Both the position numbers and the translations under genes were made by a program. Below, one piece after another: positions 1-5,463 of a stretch of DNA of 6,504 nucleotides (its first letter is position 1; each line of letters starts with the position of its first letter). The notes under the pieces were generated by a model. It had not been told where the DNA came from, searched no databases, and saw only the letters and a list, made by a program, of their open reading frames with translations. The stretch is from Verrucomicrobia bacterium UBA1731 (GTDB lineage Bacteria > Verrucomicrobiota > Kiritimatiellia > RFP12 > UBA1067), in assembly GCA_002317575.1 (NCBI GenBank), contig DCIH01000061.1, positions 1 through 6,504 of the forward strand. Reading direction: 5' to 3'.

Positions 1-44
1 GGTGGAGAATGGAATTTGGCGACTGGCGCGCCCGCGGCGCTTAC

Positions 45-64
45 AAGCGACAGGAATGTCGCTT
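45..64. repeat. Perfect 8-bp hairpin of repeat unit 1
   Basis: AAGCGACA and TGTCGCTT are exact reverse complements around a GGAA loop; on the plus strand GGAA is a GNRA-type tetraloop. It lies 27 nt after the start of the unit-1 core and is followed by the palindrome CCCCGGGG at 65-72. The same outer AAGCG/CGCTT arms recur 58 bp downstream. Confidence 0.6.
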
Positions 65-102
65 CCCCGGGGTGGCGACTCGGTTGGGCGCTGATCACGG
101 GG

Positions 103-122
103 AAGCGGTCTCCTGACCGCTT
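103..122. repeat. Perfect 8-bp hairpin of repeat unit 2
   Basis: AAGCGGTC and GACCGCTT pair exactly around a TCCT loop. The outer AAGCG/CGCTT arms match the hairpin at 45-64, while the inner three base pairs differ on both sides in a compensatory way. Flanking TCAC (95-98) and GTGA (125-128) could extend the stem across an internal loop. Confidence 0.6.
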
Positions 123-177
123 GTGTGAGAGACGTCTCGGTTGGGCGCTTACAGACGCGGCAGGATGCACCACTCTA

Positions 178-200
178 GCGACTTTGCTTCGCAAAGCGGC
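178..200. repeat. Hairpin of repeat unit 4
   Basis: CTTTGC (182-187) pairs with GCAAAG (191-196) around a TTC loop. Allowing a bulged A at 181 and a bulged G at 199, the stem continues with GCG (178-180) to CG and C (197-198, 200). The GCGACT at its 5' side is the repeat core, so here the core itself forms part of the stem, unlike units 1 and 2. Confidence 0.45.
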
Positions 201-272
201 CGTCGGCCGGTAGATATGCGTCAACGGGGAGGCGACTCGGTCGACCGCTAATCGTGATAGAAACAGAGCTCC

Positions 273-288
273 GTGGACGACTGTCCAC
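273..288 (-). terminator. Stem-loop just past the GH2 stop, possible weak terminator
   Basis: A perfect 6-bp inverted repeat, GTGGAC / GTCCAC, with a 4-nt loop begins 7 nt after the GH2 stop codon (298-296). On the minus strand the nearest T-rich stretch (CTGTTTCT) is separated from the stem by several bases, so it does not match a classic intrinsic terminator. Its position at the end of the operon is what suggests a role in transcript termination or 3'-end protection. Confidence 0.35.
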
Positions 289-295
289 CTGCTTT

Positions 296-3200
296 CTACT
301 CTCTATTTTCTTCTCCAGCGGGAGAGAGGAACAGCGTCCATTCCTCTCGCTGGGCGGGAAAGAGGTACTTGTCCATCGGCTTCGGGCCGCAGGAGGCGCC
401 GCCGAGTCCGCATTGGCGGATGTCCAGGTTGAGGAACGTCTCGGCGCGCGGCTCGAGGCGCGTGCGATAGCGTCCCTCGCGGCTTCCGTGCCGTGCGCGA
501 TCGAGGTCCTCGAGCGAATAGTGGAGCGCCTGGACGCAGAGCGGCTGCGAGGCGGCGAAACGGACGCCCTTCCCCGTCTCGTCGGTGAATTCGACCCAAC
601 GGACGTCCGTCTTGTAGCCGCAGTCCTGCGGCCGGAGATAGTCGACGTACTGGTCGGCCACGGTCGAATCCCAGACGCCGAAGAAGCTCGACCGGCAGCG
701 GTCTACGTAGTTCTCGTGCGGGCCGCGTCCGTAATACCGCATCCGTTCCAGCCCCGCATCCAGCCGAAGGGAAAGACCGAAACGCGGCAGCTGCTCCGGC
801 ATCGTGCCGTGCGGTTCCGTCACGCTGCGCAACATCACCGTGCCGTCGTCCCCGAACATCCACGTCTGCGCATGGCGGAAGCCCCCCGACCGCGAACCGT
901 CGACGGCCGTCGTCACGCGAACCGTCTTGCCGGAAACGACAAGCGGCGAGGGATGGTAACGGAGCTGCATCAGGCCGGACGCCTGCAGGTTCCGGCCGCC
1001 CCACGTCATCCACCGGTCGTTGTCCGTCAACGCGCGCAGGCAGGTCAGCCGCGGACCGGACGCGAGCCCCGGCGCCGGATCGCGCAGGATCGTCCGTCCG
1101 TCCATCGTCAGTTCGCACAAGGTTCCCGTCGTTCGCGAGAAAACCGCGCGCGTCGGACCGGCCGTCACGCGCACGACCTGCGGATCCGACGCATCGAGGC
1201 GAACGCCGTCCGACGACGACTCTTTCCGACCGAACGGACGCGGATCCGTGAGACGCACCTGGTTCCGTGCGACCGTCCACCCCTTCTCCGCCCAGCGCGT
1301 CGCGGCCTTCGTCGCGAAGCTGATGTTCAGGAAGTACTCCTTGCCCGGTTCGGGTGTGACGGAGATCGGCAGGTCACATGTGCCGCCCGGCGCCAGACGC
1401 GGCACGTCGAAGACACCACATTGCGTCGCGACGCCGTCCGTCAGCAGTTCCCAGGAACCGGTGCAGATGTCGGCCGGCGTGAAGGACCAGCGGTTGCGCA
1501 GAACCAGCGTTCCGTCCGCCGCGCGCGTCACGACGAGCGGACGATGCACGTACGCCACTTCGAGAAGCTTGGCCGAGACCTCGCGCAGCGGATTGACCAG
1601 GCCGTTCACGCAGAAGTTGCCGCTGTTCGGCGTTTCGTCCCAATCCCCGCCATAACCGAGATAACGCTCGCGGCGCCCCGTCTTCGGATCGACGCGGTCC
1701 GTGTATTTCCAAACCGCCTGGTCCGCCCAGTCCCAGACGCAGCCGCCCATCAGACAGTCGTACCGGTCGAAGGCGTCCCAGTACTCCTGGAAGTTCCCGA
1801 GCGCATTGCCCATCGCGTGCGCGTATTCGATGTAGAAGAATGTCCGACCGCCCTTCTTGCCGCGCTCCTCCAGGGACTCGACCCGCCCGTAACCGCCGCT
1901 CTCGATGTCCGTCACCTTGTCGCCCTCGTGGTTGGAGACCGTCGGACGCGAGGCGTCGAGCGCCCGGATCGCCGCGAGGGCGTTGGTGGCCCAGATGCCG
2001 GCCGGCGCCTCGTTGCCGAGGGACCAGACCGTCACCGACGGATGGTTGCGGCAGATCCGCACGTGCCGCACGTTGCGCTCGACGAAGGCGTCGTTCCACT
2101 CCGGCTTGAACGCGGGATCCGTCTTGGGATCGTAGTTGAACCCGTGCGTCTCGACATTGGCCTCGGAAATCACGTAGACGCCGTAGCGGTCGCAGAGATC
2201 GTACCAGACGTGATGGTTCGGATAATGACTCGTCCGCACGGTGTCGACGTTGTGGCGCTTGAACATCTCGACATCGCGCAGCATCTCCTCCCGCGTGACG
2301 GTCCGCCCGTTGTCGGGACTCGTCTCGCAGCGGTTGACACCATGCACCTTGACGGGACGTCCGTTCACCAGGAAGCGTCCGCCTTTAAGCTTCTGCTCCT
2401 TGAAACCGACGCGCTTCATGCGGATATCCGAACCGCGCTTGATCACCAGCGTGTAGAGATAAGGATCCTCGGCCGACCAAAGGCGCGGCTTGAGCCGGAG
2501 TCCGAAGCGGACGTTGGAAAGCGGCGCCAGATCGCCCACTTTCTTCTTGTCGGCGTCGTAGAGCGAAGCGGAACCGCCGTCCTCCAGTTCCAACGCCAAA
2601 CGCCAACTTTCATATCCTTCCACCGGCTGGGTCTTCACCGCGAAGTCCCAGATGCCGTCCTTCGGCATGGACCAGAGCGTCACGTCGCGGAAAATCCCGT
2701 GAAAACGAAATGCGTCCTGATTCTCAAGGAAACTTCCGTCGCTCCAGCGGTAGACCTCCACGCACAGGATGTTCTCATCCGCCTTCAGGCATTCCGTGAC
2801 GTCGAATTCGGAAGGCAGGCAGCTGTCCTCGGCGTAACCGACCTTGTGACCGTTCACCCAGACGTAATAGGCCGAAAAGACGCCATCGAAGCGCAGGATC
2901 ACGCGCCGTCCGCGCCAGTTCTCCGGCACGGTGAAACGCCGCCGGTACGAGGCGACGGGATTGTAGTCGTCCTCGCCCGTGTTGACGTTGCGGATCGTCG
3001 GCGTCTCGGCCTTGTGGGGATAGTCGATGTTCGTGTATTGCGGCGCGCCGAACCCGCGCGTCTCCAGGCAACTCGGCACGTCCACGACGTTCCAGGCCGT
3101 GTCGTCGAAGTCCGCCTTCCAAAAATCCTTTTCGCGCAACGAGGGATGTCCGGCCCAGGAAATCTTCCAGTCGCCGTTCAGGGACACGGCCCACGGCGTC

Positions 3201-3379
3201 TCGGGTTCCAGCAGATCCGTCAGCGCCGCCGCTTCGTCCTTGAGCGGCATTGAATATGTGCGAGCGGGGAGACGGTTTCGGGAGTTGACGGCCGGATTCT
3301 CCCAATCAGGGCGGACCTCGTCTGCGGCAAAACAGCACAAGGCGGCGGAAGCGGCGAAGACAAGCGTGCGGATTTTCAT
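296..3379 (-). CDS. Exported GH2 beta-galactosidase (LacZ-type)
   Basis: A 1027-residue enzyme, the length of E. coli LacZ, expected to hydrolyse terminal beta-D-galactosides. A Sec signal peptide (about residues 1-19, ending CFAA) predicts export, whereas LacZ is cytoplasmic. No proper lipobox is seen. Domain order: sugar-binding jelly roll (about 60-240; YTN-117 and QD-222 match LacZ Asn102 and Asp201), Ig-like domain (240-330), TIM barrel (330-620), DUF4981-like domain (625-705) and C-terminal Bgal_small_N (730-1015). Acid/base Glu457 lies in WSLGNEAP and nucleophile Glu518 in IEYAHAMGN. His385 (SHYPNH), Glu410/His412 (EANVETHG), Tyr497, His521, Phe589 and Asn592 (FCVNG) are also kept. Two oddities: NRCE has Cys351 where LacZ has His357, and GLGGASCGP has Cys997 where LacZ has Trp999. 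Twenty Cys remain after the signal peptide. The start at 3379 is chosen because the frame upstream to 3571 lies inside the GH42-like gene and the signal peptide begins here. Specificity could be another beta-glycoside. Confidence 0.92.
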   Translation of the reverse strand: MKIRTLVFAASAALCCFAADEVRPDWENPAVNSRNRLPARTYSMPLKDEAAALTDLLEPETPWAVSLNGDWKISWAGHPSLREKDFWKADFDDTAWNVVDVPSCLETRGFGAPQYTNIDYPHKAETPTIRNVNTGEDDYNPVASYRRRFTVPENWRGRRVILRFDGVFSAYYVWVNGHKVGYAEDSCLPSEFDVTECLKADENILCVEVYRWSDGSFLENQDAFRFHGIFRDVTLWSMPKDGIWDFAVKTQPVEGYESWRLALELEDGGSASLYDADKKKVGDLAPLSNVRFGLRLKPRLWSAEDPYLYTLVIKRGSDIRMKRVGFKEQKLKGGRFLVNGRPVKVHGVNRCETSPDNGRTVTREEMLRDVEMFKRHNVDTVRTSHYPNHHVWYDLCDRYGVYVISEANVETHGFNYDPKTDPAFKPEWNDAFVERNVRHVRICRNHPSVTVWSLGNEAPAGIWATNALAAIRALDASRPTVSNHEGDKVTDIESGGYGRVESLEERGKKGGRTFFYIEYAHAMGNALGNFQEYWDAFDRYDCLMGGCVWDWADQAVWKYTDRVDPKTGRRERYLGYGGDWDETPNSGNFCVNGLVNPLREVSAKLLEVAYVHRPLVVTRAADGTLVLRNRWSFTPADICTGSWELLTDGVATQCGVFDVPRLAPGGTCDLPISVTPEPGKEYFLNISFATKAATRWAEKGWTVARNQVRLTDPRPFGRKESSSDGVRLDASDPQVVRVTAGPTRAVFSRTTGTLCELTMDGRTILRDPAPGLASGPRLTCLRALTDNDRWMTWGGRNLQASGLMQLRYHPSPLVVSGKTVRVTTAVDGSRSGGFRHAQTWMFGDDGTVMLRSVTEPHGTMPEQLPRFGLSLRLDAGLERMRYYGRGPHENYVDRCRSSFFGVWDSTVADQYVDYLRPQDCGYKTDVRWVEFTDETGKGVRFAASQPLCVQALHYSLEDLDRARHGSREGRYRTRLEPRAETFLNLDIRQCGLGGASCGPKPMDKYLFPAQREEWTLFLSPAGEENRE

Positions 3380-3390
3380 TCTTTGCGCGG

Positions 3391-3397
3391 CTCCTTC
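3391..3397 (-). promoter_or_regulatory. Ribosome binding site of the GH2 gene, overlapping the upstream stop codon
   Basis: GAAGGAG on the minus strand overlaps the TGA stop (3398-3396) of the GH42-like gene, in the arrangement TGAAGGAG. It is 11 nt from the ATG at 3379, slightly longer than the usual spacing. This supports 3379 as the GH2 start, since a signal peptide begins exactly there. It also suggests translational coupling: ribosomes terminating on the first gene would sit on the initiation region of the second. Confidence 0.65.
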
Positions 3398-5405
3398 AGC
3401 GTACCCGGAATACGGCGGGGCGGAACGAGCCGACGGGCGCGTGCAGACGGATCTCGCCACCTTCGGCATGGAATCCGACCGGCCGCCAGACGCCGTCGTC
3501 CCCGAGTCGCTCGACCGCCTTCGGGGCGCCGTTTTCGAAGACCATCTCGGGATGCTCGATCGTGTCGGCACCGATGTTGTCGAGCACGACGATCCGGCTG
3601 CCGTCGCGCCCCGTACCGTTCAGACAGACCGCCGGCTCGTCACCCGCGTAGAAGACGCCCCCGGGAACGCGTCCGCCCGCAAGCGCGCGAACGATCTTCG
3701 TCACTTGACGCTTGCGCGTCTCGTTGTAGTACCAGAACTGGGTGAGATGGACCGGTTCCGCCACCAGCTTCGCCGCAAGCGTCACGACCGTGCCGCCGAG
3801 GGCGTTTCGGAACCGAATGGAGCCCGGCGCGAGATACTCGTTGGCCGGGGTCAGGCCCGAATCGGCGTGCAGGTAGCGCGAAAGCTCCTCCGCGCCCGCC
3901 GCGCGCGCCGCGAGGTCCGCCGCGTCGGCACCCCCGAAGAGCTTCTCGTCCTCGAACTTCTCGACGGAGATCGGCGCACGCGTCCACGCGCGCGCCTCGA
4001 CGCCGATCAGCTTGCCGAAGCCGCGCTCGGTGAGCGCGATCGCGGCGGCGCCGTCCAGAAGGACCGCGCCGGAGAGGAGATTCGTCATCTCGGCATCGGA
4101 GAAGTAGGGAAGATCGAACGCCGACAGCGCGACGACGTCGCCCTTCTTCGCACGCGCATAGCGGTAGGGCAGTCCCATGTAGCCGAAGAACGAGACGCCC
4201 CAGTCGGTGGGCTTATAGGAGAGCCAGGCGTCGAGCGGGCGTTTCTCGGGGATCGGAATGACGATGCCCGTACGCGAGACATCGAGCGCCGTGACCGCCT
4301 CGAGGAAACCCTTCTGGCGCGACAGGAGCGTGCGGTAGTACGCGCCGCTGCGCGTCTCGTGCACGTTGCCGAGACGCGTGATCCAGATCTTGCCGCCGAC
4401 ACAGCCCTCGAAGGCCGTCATCGCGATGTGGTCGATCATGCGCGTCGCGCTCGTCGAGTAGCGGTTCTGCGGACATGTGTCCATCTCGTCGAGGACATCC
4501 ACGCCCTCGCCGATGTCCGCGATCTCGCGCGCCGTCATCGACAGAATGCGCGGCAGCGCGATCATCGACTGGCTCGTGTACCAGGCGTTGTTGAGACGGA
4601 CGGACGGACGCTGACCCGGCGCGGCGAGCAGGCGCGCGAGATGGCCGGCGTGATGGGCGTCGAAGTTGCAGTAGCAGAACATGCCCGGCACCGACGGCGG
4701 AAACTGCGCACGGATCGTCTTGAGGAGGACGCCGATCGAGTCGCGGCACAGGGTGTCCCATGCGGCGGCGAGCGCCGGATCGGTCTTGCAGTCGGCGACG
4801 ACCTGCTCGCGCGTGCGCTCCTTGCCCGTGCGGCGCGCGAACTCAGCGAGGTGCAGGGGACAGTAACAGCCGTTGACGCCGGTGATGAGCCGCGTGTCGT
4901 CGTCGACCATGAAGAAGTCCGGCTTCTCGTCCGCCAGCGCCTTCGCCGCCTTCGCGATGTAGGCGAGGAACTCCTTGCCGAGGGGACAGAACTTGTAGGG
5001 CTTCCACTGGTCGTCGGCCGTGACGATCTTCTGCCAGGGCGTCCGCGAATTCGGCGTCCACCCGTGGCCGATCGTCGCCTGGAAGAGGATGCCCTGCCGG
5101 ACCGGCGAGAGGGCCTTCACGCGGTCGCGGACGGCACGGAAGCGCCGCGCGTAGATCGCGCCCTTGTCCGTCGCCGGATCGCTCTCGGGCACGAGCGTAC
5201 AGCAGTAGGCGTGCGCGTCGACGACGGTCTCCTTTCCGAGATTCGCAAGATCCGCGACGAGCGCGTCGGAAGCCGTCTCCGGAACCGGCGCGATGTTGAC
5301 CCAACGCGGCGCGGTGACGGCCCCTGCGCCTCCCGCGAAGGCCACCGAAAAGACGCCGACCGAAGCGGCGAGCAAAGACGAAATATGGACCCGTTTATTC
5401 ATCAT
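3396..5405 (-). CDS. Exported GH42-like (clan GH-A) TIM-barrel protein, putative glycoside hydrolase
   Basis: A 669-residue protein of uncertain activity, probably acting on a carbohydrate in the periplasm or outside the cell. Residues 1-32 form a Sec signal peptide (N-K-R, then a hydrophobic Ala/Val/Leu run; cleavage near AGA-29 or VTA-32). About 35-380 looks like a TIM barrel. FMVDDDTRL (165-173) followed by CYCPLH (180-185) lines up with the GH42 pattern VDNEY...CYCxxC, so Asp170 sits where GH42 has its acid/base Glu. Cys140, Cys180, Cys182 and His185 resemble the GH42 zinc cluster. LDEMD (305-309) may supply the nucleophile (Glu307), which is inference. About 400-470 (GVSFFGYMGLPYRYA to RGFGKLIGV) resembles the GH42 trimerisation Rossmann-like domain; the remainder is probably beta-sandwich. 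It follows uxaB by 58 nt and precedes the GH2 gene by 16 nt, so it is likely co-transcribed with both. It may equally be an unclassified GH-A family or a non-catalytic relative. Confidence 0.72.
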   Translation of the reverse strand: MMNKRVHISSLLAASVGVFSVAFAGGAGAVTAPRWVNIAPVPETASDALVADLANLGKETVVDAHAYCCTLVPESDPATDKGAIYARRFRAVRDRVKALSPVRQGILFQATIGHGWTPNSRTPWQKIVTADDQWKPYKFCPLGKEFLAYIAKAAKALADEKPDFFMVDDDTRLITGVNGCYCPLHLAEFARRTGKERTREQVVADCKTDPALAAAWDTLCRDSIGVLLKTIRAQFPPSVPGMFCYCNFDAHHAGHLARLLAAPGQRPSVRLNNAWYTSQSMIALPRILSMTAREIADIGEGVDVLDEMDTCPQNRYSTSATRMIDHIAMTAFEGCVGGKIWITRLGNVHETRSGAYYRTLLSRQKGFLEAVTALDVSRTGIVIPIPEKRPLDAWLSYKPTDWGVSFFGYMGLPYRYARAKKGDVVALSAFDLPYFSDAEMTNLLSGAVLLDGAAAIALTERGFGKLIGVEARAWTRAPISVEKFEDEKLFGGADAADLAARAAGAEELSRYLHADSGLTPANEYLAPGSIRFRNALGGTVVTLAAKLVAEPVHLTQFWYYNETRKRQVTKIVRALAGGRVPGGVFYAGDEPAVCLNGTGRDGSRIVVLDNIGADTIEHPEMVFENGAPKAVERLGDDGVWRPVGFHAEGGEIRLHAPVGSFRPAVFRVR

Positions 5406-5410
5406 CGAAT

Positions 5411-5416
5411 CTCCTT
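5411..5416 (-). promoter_or_regulatory. Ribosome binding site of the GH42-like gene
   Basis: AAGGAG on the minus strand lies 5 nt before the ATG at 5405 and 8 nt before the next in-frame ATG at 5402. It fixes translation initiation at this ATGATG pair and rules out the upstream in-frame ATG at 5492, which would lie inside uxaB and place 29 hydrophilic residues before the signal peptide. Which of the two adjacent ATGs is used cannot be decided; the protein differs by one Met. Confidence 0.75.
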
Positions 5417-5420
5417 GTGT

Positions 5421-5434
5421 TAAAAGCGTTTTCC
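5421..5434 (-). promoter_or_regulatory. Possible LacI-family (cre-like) operator
   Basis: The minus strand reads GGAAAACGCTTTTA. It has the central CG and A-rich/T-rich half-sites typical of LacI/GalR-family operators, and by eye matches 12 of 14 positions of the B. subtilis cre consensus TGWAARCGYTWNCW. The inner AAAACGCTTTT is an 11-nt interrupted palindrome. It lies 16 nt upstream of the ATG at 5405, in the only gap of the operon long enough for a promoter or operator. No convincing -35/-10 pair was recognised, and no regulator gene is in view, so this is a weak candidate. Confidence 0.2.
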
Positions 5435-5444
5435 CATGAGACCG

Positions 5445-5462
5445 GACGAGCGTCGACTCGTC
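5445..5462 (-). other. Small intercistronic stem-loop after uxaB
   Basis: A 6-bp perfect inverted repeat, GACGAG / CTCGTC, with a 6-nt loop begins one base after the uxaB stop codon. No T-tract follows it directly on the minus strand, so it is a poor intrinsic terminator. It could instead be a processing or mRNA-stability element between uxaB and the downstream glycosidase genes. A stem this short can arise by chance in GC-rich DNA. Confidence 0.3.
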
Positions 5463-5463
5463 T

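Larger units (their letters stand above)
18..250. repeat. Imperfect tandem array of hairpin-forming repeats
   Basis: This gene-free region (1-295 holds no supported gene) contains about five diverged copies of a core resembling GGCGACTCGGTTGGGCGCT. They start near 18 (GGCGACT..GGCGCTTACA), 74 (GGCGACTCGGTTGGGCGCTG), 131 (GACGTCTCGGTTGGGCGCTTACA), 177 (AGCGACTTTGC) and 231 (GGCGACTCGGTCGACCGCTA). Spacing is 56, 57, 46 and 54 bp. CTCGGTTGGGCGCT is identical at 79-92 and 136-149, and GGCGCTTACA at 36-45 and 144-153. Several units carry inverted repeats, listed separately. The array probably continues left of the window. The family is not one I recognise; it could be a REP-like dispersed element, a remnant mobile element, or a structured 3' region of the operon mRNA. 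Confidence 0.6.

Noticed and set aside
79..153. Integron attC sites, because GTTGGGC fits GTTRRRY
   Set aside because: No partner RYYYAAC site at the matching distance and no cassette-like gene between copies; the 7-nt match is likely coincidental.
16..213. 65-codon plus-strand open frame across the repeat array
   Set aside because: It consists of translated repeat sequence (RLGWAL appears twice). There is no clear ribosome binding site, and the hairpins explain the sequence better.
18..250. CRISPR array
   Set aside because: The cores are diverged, irregularly spaced and carry related, hairpin-forming intervening sequences instead of identical repeats with unique spacers.
254..3253. 999-codon open frame on the plus strand, antisense to the GH2 gene
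   Set aside because: The translation is Arg/His/Val/Ala-rich with no recognisable domain or motif. It lies opposite a gene with an unmistakable LacZ-type sequence. GC-rich codon bias keeps the antisense frame free of stops.
3380..3571. 64-residue N-terminal extension of the GH2 protein starting at 3571
   Set aside because: It would overlap the 3' end of the GH42-like gene by about 175 nt, is Arg/Ser-rich and would bury the signal peptide. The start at 3379 has its own Shine-Dalgarno.
3027..5423. 798-codon open frame on the plus strand
   Set aside because: Antisense to the GH42-like gene and spilling over the GH2 start. Charged, low-complexity translation with no plausible domain; a shadow of the real genes.
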